Shown here: in pieces, positions 8,882 through 17,915 of the stretch
How the letters are laid out: every line of letters begins with the position of its first letter
How positions within the stretch are numbered: the stretch's first letter is position 1
From: Siderastrea radians
Lineage: Eukaryota; Cnidaria; Anthozoa; Scleractinia; Rhizangiidae
Reading direction: 5' to 3'
NCBI GenBank assembly: GCA_964017195.1
Contig: OZ024898.1
Coordinates: 9,871,130-9,935,129 of the forward strand
DNA: 64,000 nucleotides
Translations under genes and position numbers: made by a program
Notes under the pieces: generated by a model
Databases searched by the model: none
Told to the model about the DNA's origin: nothing
What the model saw: the letters and a program-made list of their open reading frames with translations, nothing else

Positions 8882-9341
8882 ATGGAAAATTTCATTTATG
8901 AAGGAAAAAAACTGGACATTATCAAAAAGGATGATGATATATGGTTCCGTGCTAAGATTGTTGCTAACATCTTAAAGTATACAAATACTCGTAAAGCTAT
9001 TCGTGATCATGTTGATTTGGAAGATAAAATTACATTAAACGACCTCAAATCTTGGGGGAACGAATCGTTCCCCCTAAAAAATAACCATGTGATTTATATA
9101 AATGAATCCGGACTGTATAGCCTCATTTTGAGATCTGATATGGATAAAGCAAAGGAATTCAAACGATGGGTCACAAAAGATGTTTTACCATCAATCAGAA
9201 AAAATGGACGGTATGAATATAACCACAAACCCTTTAAAATGTTAACTTTTAGTATACAGTCAGAGTATGACTTACATAAAAAAGTGGTTAACTTTATAAG
9301 AAACAATTATCCAAAAGCACTTTTAAATGCAACATTAGGTG
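8882..9341 (+). pseudogene. BRO-N / VRR-NUC / zinc-finger protein, 5' half (interrupted by inner Polinton)
   Basis: ATG 8882 starts a BRO-N domain (about residues 1-105): IWFRAKIVANILKY, YINESGLYSLILRS and FKRWVTKDVLPSIRKNG. BRO proteins of baculoviruses, giant viruses and phages bind DNA and nucleosomes. The frame then runs through a linker (HKKVVNFIRNNYP) straight into the target duplication at 9336-9341. After removal of the inner element and one duplication copy, the frame is continuous with the piece at 31139-31494, which carries the nuclease and zinc finger. The gene was therefore intact when the inner element landed and is now disrupted. Confidence 0.85.
9336..9341. repeat. Left target site duplication TAGGTG of the inner Polinton
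   Basis: TAGGTG directly precedes the inner element's terminus (AGTAGTAAAG...). The same six bases follow the other terminus at 31139-31144. Six bases is the length made by Polinton integrases. Confidence 0.95.
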
Positions 9342-9596
9342 AGTAGTAAAGTGGGCCCATCTGGAGAAAATGCTGGCTTCTGATTGGTCGAGAGCGATCA
9401 CGTGACCAGAGGATGACGTCATGTCATTTCCGGTGGGGGAAACCGCTGACCAGTGGAAAAAAGGATCGCAGGCTCATGGGAACCGGAAGTCACGTGTTTT
9501 AGGATGGGAAACCGCTGACTAGTCTAAAAAATCGATCGTGGGCTCAAGGTCCGCGGAGAAAACGCGGGCTCAAAGTCCAAAGTCCAATTTTTGGAA
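9342..9596 (+). repeat. Left terminal inverted repeat of inner Polinton
   Basis: It matches the reverse complement of 30875-31138 almost base for base. Inside are a CRE/ATF palindrome in GATGACGTCATG, two E-boxes (CACGTG in ATCACGTGAC and GTCACGTGTT), and two related sub-repeats beginning GGGAAACCGCTGAC. The right copy has an extra GGGTGAAAA. Confidence 0.95.
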
Positions 9597-9694
9597 CGGG
9601 GGTAACCCTTGGAGTGAAAACCACACAAAAATGAATAAATCACGTTTATTGATTTGTTTACAATAACTGAGAAAATGGTTTTCCTGAGTGTTCC

Positions 9695-9919
9695 TTAATG
9701 TTCAATAGAGGGTCCCCACCATTGTTTTTGACATCGAGTTATTCTTCGCCATTGATTGTTGTCACGGATCCATTGTTGTAGTGGACGACGTCGATGATTT
9801 CTGATCAAAGGTATGGCAAAGGAACTGTAGAATGGGGGTGGTGGTGGTGGCGCCAAATGTTCTCGATCACAGTGATCACAATCGACGATCTTGTTTTTTG
9901 ATCTCTCACTGGTAGCCAT
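9695..9919 (-). CDS. Small downstream ORF overlapping the polymerase stop, PPFY motif
   Basis: The 74-residue ORF starts at ATG 9919, overlapping the last codons and TGA stop of polymerase B (9906), and continues to 9695. It has a CDHC pair, a proline tract ending PPPPFYS (a PPxY late-domain-like motif), and a W/R-rich end. The tight overlap copies the stop-start coupling seen elsewhere in this element, which argues for a real gene, but nothing else supports it. A minus-strand AATAAA lies downstream at 9645-9650. Confidence 0.4.
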   Translation of the reverse strand: MATSERSKNKIVDCDHCDREHLAPPPPPPFYSSFAIPLIRNHRRRPLQQWIRDNNQWRRITRCQKQWWGPSIEH

Positions 9920-12900
9920 AGGGGTAGGTCTTGAAGGTGCGGGGATCCAGGACTCTTTTGTCATAGACCAACTTGTACCATTTATGTTGGGGTTGAGTCA
10001 GCAAGGTGTAGTTTTTCGGGTTGAGAACAATTTGATAAGTCTTCGTCACTTGGATTTCCCGTGGTTTGGGAAGGGGGTTCTGGATTTCATCTTGGACATT
10101 TTGACGCATGACGTCATAATTCAGTTGCGCGTGTCCTTCACTGTTGAGTCGGAAGCCTCTGACCTTGCATTCGACCTTTCCTTTATTCGTAGTGTAGCCA
10201 TAATTCTTGGGTCCTCCGCTGACGAATTCTTCGATGTATTCCTGGTCCTTTAATTCGGAGGCGAAGTCCCCTAGATAGGATCCCAAGACAGGTTGAAATT
10301 GAGTGGGTGTTTCTTCCAGGTAGATGACGGAGTCGGTGTCAAAGTAGAGGACTCTTTCCCCTAAGCGTTGGAGGGCGTCATAGAGTTTGAGCCGGGCATG
10401 GCAGGTAGTGAAGCAGGCCACAAAAATGTTGAGGTTGGGTGAGACGCGGATGTCCTCTTTTTGATTTTGGTAGTGCACCTCTACCATTTGGTCATTGACC
10501 ACGGACACGTGACGTACGTCCAAGGAATCTTTGTCCAAAAACTGGTGGAAGGCATGAGGATCATCAAAGGCTTGAATTTGGGTCTTGTTGAGGCGTTGTC
10601 CAAACTTGCCCCACATGGAGTTGAGCATGAGCTTAGCTAGGGTACGCAACCCCGGATTTTTCTCGATTTTGTCGTACTCTAACTGGATGCCTTCATGCAG
10701 GAAATACTGTTCGATGTAACGTTGCTTTTCTTCTTCTGTCATGTCATCCTTAGGCCACCCACTAGCTTCTTGTTTGATTTTCAGCCAGGTATTGACATAA
10801 TCGGCGAAGAGGCCCTCACAGGTTTCTTCAAAATGCCAAGCTTCATAGATGTATTGAACTTGGTACCCCAATTCGACGGCTTTGACTAATTCGGGACTGC
10901 ACCAGGTACTTGTGAGGGTGCGTTGTTCGTCGGGGTGAGGGCAATGATAGGATCTGTCCAAAAGAGGTTTGGCCATTTCTTCTTTCACACAACGGGCACA
11001 GAGTGGAAAGAGTAGTTTGTCGTCATGACGGTAAGGCAGCACGGGATGGTACAATTCACGGGGAGGCAGGACTTTGCATTGGATGAGGCCAAAGTACTGG
11101 TGGATGTCCGTGTGACCTGGGGTGAAGATGATTTTCGGACATCGATGTAGTGAATTTTTTGGCCGGGGGTGATATGATGGTAGAGTTTGATGGCATTGGT
11201 ACGACCTCCACAGAAAGCATCCCGAGGTTCAAGTGATTGAATGAAGTTGAGTTCCCGGACGAAGGCGTCGATCTCTGGTTGGGTTTTTAGGAGGTGCTCC
11301 CATTCACATCCCCACATTTGAATGACGTTGTACCCTTGATTGGTAAGCTTTTGGACTTTGTCTTGGGTGGCGTCATAGACGTCCTGCATGGTCCGATCAT
11401 GGTTGCGGGGATGTTTTTCGTGGCGATGGGGAAAACAGGTAGGGCATCCGTGGGTGAAACAGCCTTGAAATTCGTAGACGGTGTGGGTGTCGGGGCAATA
11501 ACCATCCACATGGATGTTGGTCCCGGGGATCTTATACTCGCCTTGATTTCGGGCATGTTGAATGTACTGTGGGTTTGGATTGGCATTGGTCAGTAGATCA
11601 GCGGGGGTAAGATCTTGGAGGGCGCGTTGACGTAGTTGGTGATCGCACCAGGTTAACCATTGAATGGCTGGGAGGGAGTGGTTGATGTTGTTGTTTCTCC
11701 ACCCGTTATGACCGGCGGGTTCACTGGCAATACTGTTGGGGATCATCCGGTTCATACGTAAATCTCGATTACAAGCCGAGGCAATGGTGACGTGATCGAA
11801 GGGATTGAAGCCGGTCAAGTCTTCAAACATGCGTTTGAAAGTCAGACATCCTTGTTTGAGGAGTCGTACATCCGATTGACAATAGGCGAGCAATTCTTTC
11901 TGAAAGTCAAACACGACGTTCTTGGCACGCTGCTCTTGATGCCAGGTTTCAAAGGCTTGTCTTCCTTCGAGTGACATGGTCTCAGGCATGTAGTAATCGC
12001 GTGAGGGGAGGATGCCCACGTAGTGTTGATAATAATCACCGGGTATGTTGAACTTGTGGGGGAAATGCCCTTTGCAGAGTTCGGTCAAGCCAAAGGTTTT
12101 GGGAAAGGCAGAGAGGGGCATCTGGAAGAAACTCATCGAATCGATGAACCGGATGTGGTCATGCTTGATCTCTAAGAGTTTACACCCGTTGCGGAGTTGT
12201 TGGACGATCCGGTTGTCCCCATAGTATTCTTGGATGATAAAGTACCCGTCGTACCCCTGGAAGTTATGAGCGATGACATTGACTTGACGGGTATCGTGGA
12301 GAGTCAAGGTATCCAACCATTCCAGAAAGTCACGGATACAAGTGAGACCTGGGAAAGGCTTGGGTTCATCGTTGTCTTCGGTTTCGGCCACGACGAGATT
12401 GGCAATGTGTTCTTCGTGGGGTTGCATGGCTTCGATATCAAAGAAGACGTGTAAGGGTGGCAGGTCGTCCTCGTCCTCGGAAGAGGCAGGGGGTTCCGCG
12501 GCGGCGGCGGCGGCACCTCGTTTGGCGCGAGGACCTTTTTGACGGGTTCTCTTTCTCTTCTTTTGGTCTTGAGGTTTGGGGGCTCTTTGTATGAAACAAC
12601 GGTGTTTGTCGGCGTGGACGTACTGATGACAAGACGGGCAGTCTATGTGCCAACAACGGTGACGTTGAATGCGGGACAAGCCCACATTTTGTTGATAACA
12701 GTCAGGGCATCGGTATCGTTGAGAGCACACGGAGGTCTGGAGGCCCGTGATGGGTTTGCCAGCATGGGTCTTGCTTGAATGGGCTTCGAAACACGCGGGT
12801 CCGAAAAAGTCCCGATGACACGAGTTGCAACGTTGAGTGGCTTTCAGGTGTCGGGGGTAAGCATATTGAAAGTCTGGACAATCTTTCTGTCGACAGGCTC

Positions 12901-14029
12901 CGCACAACTTGGTCTTGGTGCATCGATGCAGTCCCTCGGTGTTGTAGGGTTTCCAACAATGAGCACACACATAACTGGACCCGAAAAATCCTGGCAATTT
13001 GGTGATGACATCGTAATGGTCTTGGTTGTGCAACAGGATCAGTTGTTTGTCAGAAAGGGGACCAAACGTCGTGATGTGAAACGATCGCTGCGCATCGACC
13101 AACAGGATCTGGTAACCGGTGAGGGATGGGGCCTGGCTGAAAGCCGTTAAGGCGTCATAGCTGCAAGGACCGAGTTGTACCTTGGCTTCATTCTGGAGGT
13201 CCAGAGCTAGGGTTCGCTGGATTTGACTTCCTTTTCGAATCGAATGCCATTTCGGGTGCTGGTCCACGCGAGCTTTGGCGACCACGAGGGCTCTGGCACA
13301 ACAGAGCTCATCATCATTTTGGATGCGGATGACCGAGTTTTTCTTGGCCGTTAACATGGCCATGGTGGGATGCCCTGGTTTCCCACGACGGGGTTTGCCG
13401 GTACCTTGAGGAGCATGATGGACTTGCGTAATGGACACTTGAAAGGAGTCATCCATTTCAAATTGTTCGTTGCTGTTGAGGGCTTGGGCTAAACGTTGGA
13501 ACAGAGCTTCCACCCGTTCTGTGTCTCGACGCCATTCACCTGCACGTAATCCCCACCCCTGAAAATTATTGTGCAGGCGATCGGAGGCGATGGTAAAGTA
13601 GAGGCGATCTTGATCGTGGAGGTCGGGGGTAGTGGTTAACACTTGATCGACGGCTCGACGTAATCCATCTTGGAGAGCTTGGGTTATATTTTGGCCTGGC
13701 ATCAAGTTCCCCCTTTGACGTAACTGGGTCTTGAAATGACGTTCTTGTACCCCCATGCGATCACTCTTCCGATTCACAAAAGGTTCTAAGTCAAATTGGA
13801 AGGTAACGTGCGCAGAGGGATCCAATCCACCCCCGCTTTGTTCCCATTGGTCCAAGGCCTCTTGACAAATCTCATCACTGTCTCCTAGCTCTTCGGTGCA
13901 AATCAAAGGTCCCACACAGGAATGGGTGTTGTCTTCCGAATCACTTAAGTCCAATCCGAGCATGGACATGATCTCACGTCTGGCGAGGCCACTTGGCCCC
14001 GCCACATTGTCGTCTTTGTCAGAGGACAT
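9906..14029 (-). pseudogene. Protein-primed DNA polymerase B of inner Polinton, disrupted at motif A
   Basis: ATG 14029 begins a large polymerase. Residues about 350-500 hold Cys/His clusters (CAHCWKPYN, CGACRQKDC, CPDCYQQN, CPSCHQYVH). Exonuclease motifs are FFDIEAM (near 12440), AHNFQGYD (near 12265) and YCQSDVRLL (near 11870). A Vsr-like nuclease segment (VDGYCPDT, YEFQGCFTHGCPTC) lies at about 11430-11550. Polymerase motif B NSMWGKFG (near 10610) and motif C YFDTDS (near 10340) are intact. At about 11138-11141 the frame changes just after YIDV, and the rest of the SLYP-type motif A region is missing, apparently a deletion of about 50 bases. The copy should not make active polymerase. A TATA box lies about 40 bp upstream. 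Confidence 0.85.
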
Positions 14030-14269
14030 GATCAGATGAAGTCACTGGAGATCGGGGTTCGTTTTTTATAGAGAACCAAAATGTCACGTGGGAGGGGAAG
14101 GAGCCAATCACTAAAACAGGGTGCCCCCCTAGAGAGGGGGTGCCCTAGGGAGGGGTGGGAAGGGGTGGGGGGACCCCCCTCCCCCCTCTCTAGTGAGGGT
14201 CCCTGCTGTATGACGGGAATGAATGAGAGACTATAAAACAGATCGCCCCTCGAGGTCAGTTATCTCAAC
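14030..14269. promoter_or_regulatory. Divergent promoter with two TATA boxes and a G-rich inverted block
   Basis: For the polymerase (minus) there is CTCTATAAAAAACG near 14068. For the plus gene there is ACTATAAAACAG near 14231, 30-40 bp before ATG 14270. An E-box (GTCACGTGGG) and CCAAT (GAGCCAATCA) sit between them. The segment GGGAGGGGTGGGAAGGGGTG (within about 14130-14200) is highly G-rich. Much of this region recurs in inverted orientation at about 29412-29645. Confidence 0.75.
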
Positions 14270-14680
14270 ATGGACTCTCACCATGAGAATTTGTTAAAAG
14301 AGTTTGAGGTATTTGAAGTGAATGCTATCTTAGATGAAGTGAAGAAGTGGAGTATCGACGATGGAGACATCCGGGAGTTTGGGGAAGCGCTGCTTGAGGA
14401 AAGGAGGAAGAGGAGGCAGCTCGCCCAAGCAGCCCAAGCAGCACGCCACACGTACGTGCAACAGCACTGGAACCCGGGCTGCTACCCACAAATCACCACC
14501 GAGTGGTACATCCGGGGCCTCGACTTCTGTTGTGACTACTGGCGGTATGAGTTTAAGCGCCCGCAGACACCTCCGCCAGCACCGCCCCCCTCGCCCGAGG
14601 TCTCCCGTAAGCGAGGGCCTCCGCCGCAGCAACCGACGACGCACGACGTACCGACCAAACAACAACGACGACGACGATGA
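14270..14680 (+). CDS. Unknown 136-residue protein, proline/arginine-rich tail
   Basis: ATG 14270 follows a TATA box by about 40 bp. The N-terminal 45 residues are acidic and helical (LLKEFEVFEVNAILDEVKKW), followed by Ala/Gln-rich and aromatic segments (YIRGLDFCCDYWRYEF) and a PPPAPPPSPE tail ending in RRRR. Two TGA stops (14678-14680 and 14684-14686) then separate it from a long Arg-rich frame in phase with it. It may originally have been the N-terminus of that larger protein. No family is recognised. Confidence 0.55.
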   Translation: MDSHHENLLKEFEVFEVNAILDEVKKWSIDDGDIREFGEALLEERRKRRQLAQAAQAARHTYVQQHWNPGCYPQITTEWYIRGLDFCCDYWRYEFKRPQTPPPAPPPSPEVSRKRGPPPQQPTTHDVPTKQQRRRR

Positions 14681-14686
14681 CTCTGA

Positions 14687-15853
14687 CCCAGACGACGTTA
14701 CGACAAGAAGGACGAGGACTATGACCCTGACGACAACGACCTTAACGACTCTGACCCAGACGAGGACTTGAACGACATAGACTATGTTCCCGACCCTGAC
14801 GACGACGACGAAACGACAGAGTTACTGACGAAAGACGAACGACGACGGAGACGGAACGCCATCAAAAAAGCTAGGTACAATGCCCGCTACCCAGAGAAAG
14901 CCCGAGCGAGGAATATTCGCAAAAAAGCCAACTACCGACACAAGTACCCTGAGAAAGTGCGTGCTGCCAAAAAACGATACGTAGAACAATATCCGGATCG
15001 AGTGCGGGAGTCCAAAAGGCGTTATGAGGAGACGCATAAGGAGGAACGGCGTGCCGCCAAAAAACAATGGGCCCGAAACAACCGAGCACGTTGTGTCGAA
15101 TACGAGCGACGGTATAGGGAGAAACATCGGGAACGTATCAGACTCCGACGGCGTGAGTATCGTAAAAACAATCGTGTTCGATTAGTTAAGTATAACAAGA
15201 TGAACAGGAGAAGGGAAAAAGTACGGGCGGCTCGTCGGGAATATTATGCTGCGAACCGAGAGAAGCTGGTGGCGCAAAGAAGAAAGTACTACTGGGATAA
15301 CCGAGAGAAGATGCTGGAGAAATCAAAAAGGTACTACTACAACAAAAGGAAGAAGGACGTGCCTCGTCCCAAACCACTGCGGGTGGTATTGACTGATTAT
15401 AGAACGCAACCTTCTCTGGAAATGTATTTGAATGACTTTTGTGCCTCCTTACCTTCTGTAGAGAGACAGAAAACGGAAGAGAAAATCAAAGCATTAGGAC
15501 CCTTGAAACTGACCATTCCCTTGGAGGACTTTAAGAAATCAACGCCTAAAATGCCTGAGAACTTGTCTTTTTGTGAATCATTTCTAGATTGTTATACTCT
15601 CACGGATATGGATTCGGGGGGTGTGCAAGTCATGGGCCCCCCTGACTTGGGACCCCCTGACTTGGACCCCTCTGACTTGGAGGACTTTTCGTCTTTGTTG
15701 CAGAACATATCGCCTGACGAGTGGACCGAGTTACTGAGGGATGTGGAGGACTCTTGTTCCTTTGATCTGGAGGCATTGGTGCCCCCCGAAGACTTCGTTC
15801 ATGACATGTCACCCGACGAGGGGGTGGATTTAATGTATGATTTAGTAACGTAA
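14687..15853 (+). CDS. Arg/Tyr-rich repeat protein with acidic ends, no ATG
   Basis: The frame is open for 389 codons after two in-frame TGAs. It begins acidic (DEDYDPDDND...), then has about ten copies of a 16-18-residue unit of the type Y-x-E-K-x-R-E-K-x-R-x-x-(K/R)-R-R-Y-Y, predicted to be a long basic helix. A separate acidic C-terminal part follows (LDCYTLTD, DLEDFSSLLQNISPDEW, DFVHDMSPDEG). Similar repeats occur in other cnidarian Polinton proteins. There is no ATG before 15199, so it depends on readthrough, frameshifting from the overlapping acidic frame near 14665, or splicing; or it is broken. A DNA-condensing or transactivator role is possible but unproven. Confidence 0.55.
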   Translation, partial: PRRRYDKKDEDYDPDDNDLNDSDPDEDLNDIDYVPDPDDDDETTELLTKDERRRRRNAIKKARYNARYPEKARARNIRKKANYRHKYPEKVRAAKKRYVEQYPDRVRESKRRYEETHKEERRAAKKQWARNNRARCVEYERRYREKHRERIRLRRREYRKNNRVRLVKYNKMNRRREKVRAARREYYAANREKLVAQRRKYYWDNREKMLEKSKRYYYNKRKKDVPRPKPLRVVLTDYRTQPSLEMYLNDFCASLPSVERQKTEEKIKALGPLKLTIPLEDFKKSTPKMPENLSFCESFLDCYTLTDMDSGGVQVMGPPDLGPPDLDPSDLEDFSSLLQNISPDEWTELLRDVEDSCSFDLEALVPPEDFVHDMSPDEGVDLMYDLVT

Positions 15854-16106
15854 AACATTTTCGTCTCAGTATTTGGCAGAACATTCGTCTCAGTATTTTG
15901 GCAGAACATTTCGTATATGACAGAACAATGACAACTCATGAACCAATGAGACAGTGGCATTGTTTTTATTTTATCTGGATTGTCTACATCACAAATGGGT
16001 TCTGTCTCGCAAATCCTGTTTGAGACTCGAACTACAGAAGACTACCGAACTGCAGAATAACAACAATGTGACATTTTTTTTATTGATTCAACATGTCATT
16101 AAATGT

Positions 16107-16460
16107 TTACAATTTCAAACGTTTCTTGGCTTGCATGATTTTCTTGACCACCCGTTCCGTCTTGGTTTTCTTGCCCGGTAATCGATCAATGGCTTGGATC
16201 ATCTTGGTATCGGCTTTCCATTTATCTTGCAAATTCTTAGCACGGCTGTAATCAATGTCGTGTTGTTTTGCAATCCGGTCCAAGCGATTTTTGCCGGGAT
16301 CCCCACGTTTCAGACGTTTGGCTAAATGCGTCCCAGGGCCCATGTATTGATAGCCAGGCCAATGAAATTCTTTGCCGGTTTTAGCAATCCATTTTTGGAC
16401 ATCCAAGGCCCCTCCTCGTTGACGGCGTTTGATACCCCTTCTCCTCCTGTGGGTGGGCAT
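16107..16460 (-). CDS. Parvovirus-type PLA2-like virion protein
   Basis: The 117-residue protein has a basic N-terminus (THRRRRGIKRRQRGG), then the PLA2 signature: YMGPG at residues 39-43 (calcium loop) and KQHDIDY with His67-Asp68 and Tyr71. This is the domain of parvovirus VP1u, a secreted-type phospholipase used to breach endosomes. QRGG-A at 14-18 resembles an adenain cut site that would release the basic leader. It is the last ORF of a seven-gene run; the upstream gene stops 3 nt before its ATG (TAA-ACA-ATG). A minus-strand AATAAA follows near 16080. Confidence 0.75.
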   Translation of the reverse strand: MPTHRRRRGIKRRQRGGALDVQKWIAKTGKEFHWPGYQYMGPGTHLAKRLKRGDPGKNRLDRIAKQHDIDYSRAKNLQDKWKADTKMIQAIDRLPGKKTKTERVVKKIMQAKKRLKL

Positions 16461-16463
16461 TGT

Positions 16464-17117
16464 TTAGTCACTGTCGTAATCCAATCGACGTCGTAACTTT
16501 TTGCCTTTGGCCCAATCTTCCCACCCGGGTAAGGGTTTTAATGCGTGCACTTCACGGGAGACGCCTTTGCCTTTGCCTTTGCCTTTGCCTTTCGTGAAAC
16601 CACTTTCGGTTAAATGCTTTTCCCAGGCCTTGCGTCGTTCTCGTACGGCTTCTAAACGCGATTGTAGATCCCCTCGACTAGTGGATGGACTCCCTTTCTT
16701 GGGAATCTTACTAGTGGTGGCTGCTCCTTTGCCTTTCTTGGTTGCAGGGGTAATGGTAGGTTTGGGAGTCGACGGACTTCCTTTTATCATGCGCTTCAAC
16801 CATTGTTCCACGGGTCCCGTCACCAAATCCCCGGCTTCTTCTTCTTCTTCTTCGCCTGGCGGGGCCCCCGGTGCGCCGACCCCCACGCCTCCGGGAAATT
16901 GACGAATGCGTTTGGTTAACTTGATTAATTCTTGACTCAACGGTTTGGTTTGAGCATTGACCACAGCGGGGGGTAATTCGGGATTGGCTAACAAGACATG
17001 TTTTTTAGCGGCCAGCGTCGCGGCTTTGTTCAACAAGGCATTTTCGGTGAGTTCTCCTTTGTAATATTGAATGAGTTGCTTCAAATCCTTTTGGGGAATC
17101 ATGTAGACCTCGTCCAT
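16464..17117 (-). CDS. Conserved Polinton protein with Lys/Gly-rich tail
   Basis: The 217-residue protein has an ordered N-terminal 75 residues (YMIPQKDLKQLIQYYKGELT ... LIKLTKRIRQF). A low-complexity middle (GGVGVGAPGAPPG, six Glu) and a basic C-terminal half with GKGKGKGKGK follow. The N-terminal block recurs in other Polintons, but I know no function. It overlaps the preceding gene by 19 nt (ATG 17117 lies before its stop at 17099) and is linked to the PLA2 gene by TAA-ACA-ATG. Likely a virion core or tegument-type protein. Confidence 0.65.
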   Translation of the reverse strand: MDEVYMIPQKDLKQLIQYYKGELTENALLNKAATLAAKKHVLLANPELPPAVVNAQTKPLSQELIKLTKRIRQFPGGVGVGAPGAPPGEEEEEEAGDLVTGPVEQWLKRMIKGSPSTPKPTITPATKKGKGAATTSKIPKKGSPSTSRGDLQSRLEAVRERRKAWEKHLTESGFTKGKGKGKGKGVSREVHALKPLPGWEDWAKGKKLRRRLDYDSD

Positions 17118-17338
17118 AGGGGTTGACTACAGTCGGGGCAAAGTTCCCCGTCTTCTATCTCACGACAGCTCTCACAAAGACGGGACCTCAACATATGTTG
17201 GTACTCTCGATACAACAGGTGATATTTATGCTTCCAATAATGACACTTGTCTTTCCACTGGTCGGTGGCCCGATTGGCCTCTTGTAACAGGGTGATCCAT
17301 GTGGCCAGAGTTAACGGGTCGGTCGAGCACATTGACAT
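17099..17338 (-). CDS. Small zinc-ribbon/coiled protein
   Basis: I choose ATG 17338 (MSMCSTDPLT); the longer upstream extension would need a GTG start. The 79 residues hold a helical Trp/Tyr-rich segment (DQWKDKCHYWKHKYHLLYRE) and a C-terminal Cys pair arrangement CESCREIEDGELCPDC, a likely zinc ribbon. It overlaps the upstream gene by 28 nt and the downstream gene by 19 nt. The function is unknown. Confidence 0.6.
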   Translation of the reverse strand: MSMCSTDPLTLATWITLLQEANRATDQWKDKCHYWKHKYHLLYREYQHMLRSRLCESCREIEDGELCPDCSQPLWTRST

Positions 17339-17637
17339 AACACCTCGTGAAGTCCTTGAAACAAGCCGCGTCCTTTTTGTCGGACTAACCACGCCCGACG
17401 TTTTTTGACGGAATGTCGACGACGTCCCAAATCGCGTAGCACCCTTTTATAGGGTTGAAGTTTAGCCAGCATGGGGGGTGTAACGGGAATCTTGTTTTTT
17501 AAGAAGTTCAAGACCAGTTCACTCACGGCATTGATTTGATCGGCATAGGCATGTTGTAACAACTCTTGACGTTTGGAACCGTTGGCTTCTTGTAACATGG
17601 ACCGTAAAAACGGCAATTGACGCCTAAGACGTTTCAT
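17311..17637 (-). CDS. Small basic helical protein conserved in Polintons
   Basis: ATG 17637 overlaps the upstream stop as ATGA. The 108-residue product has leucine-rich helices (RLRRQLPFLRSMLQEANGSK, INAVSELVLNFLKNKIPV) and a basic stretch ending KKRRAWLVRQKGRG. The pattern K-R-L-x-x-x-L-P-x-L and the final K-K-R-x-x-L-x-x-Q-K-G-x-G is one I have seen in proteins from many invertebrate Polintons and in related unannotated sequences; no function is known to me. It may bind DNA or act as a virion core protein. Confidence 0.65.
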   Translation of the reverse strand: MKRLRRQLPFLRSMLQEANGSKRQELLQHAYADQINAVSELVLNFLKNKIPVTPPMLAKLQPYKRVLRDLGRRRHSVKKRRAWLVRQKGRGLFQGLHEVLCQCARPTR

Positions 17638-17915
17638 TGGATACAACACTTGTTAGGTTTTTTGGCATAGCCTTTGTCGATCAACCAACTGTTGTACCCT
17701 TTGGTACCCCCTCGTCTTTTATACGCTTGATATTGTTGTTTGTACCCCGATACCATCTTTCTCCCTTGGGCAGCACTCATTTGGGGTTTTTTCAAGGCCT
17801 TGACCAAATCACTTGTGACTTCATACCCCTTTTTCACGTCGACGAACCAAGGTATGCCTTCTCCTTGCTGGGTTCTTCTTTTTCTTTTTGTCCGTCTTCT
17901 TCTTCGGGGGGCCAT
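17634..17915 (-). CDS. Arg-rich core-like protein
   Basis: The 93-residue protein starts APRRRRRTKRKRRTQQGEG-I (a possible leader with a protease-type Gly site), followed by a helical segment (VTSDLVKALKKPQMSAAQG) and a Tyr/Lys-rich end. Composition suits a DNA-condensing core protein like adenovirus VII or X. Its ATG lies 82 nt inside the end of the upstream membrane-protein gene, and its stop forms ATGA with the next start. Confidence 0.6.
   Translation of the reverse strand: MAPRRRRRTKRKRRTQQGEGIPWFVDVKKGYEVTSDLVKALKKPQMSAAQGRKMVSGYKQQYQAYKRRGGTKGYNSWLIDKGYAKKPNKCCIQ

Noticed and set aside
11287..13150. Numerous plus-strand ORFs of 60-125 codons
   Set aside because: All lie antisense to the polymerase B coding region and lack motifs.
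14330..14771. Overlapping plus- and minus-strand ORFs of 111-136 codons
   Set aside because: Not supported by a promoter or motif; they overlap the TATA-driven 14270 gene. The Asp-rich end of one is discussed only as a possible shifted frame.
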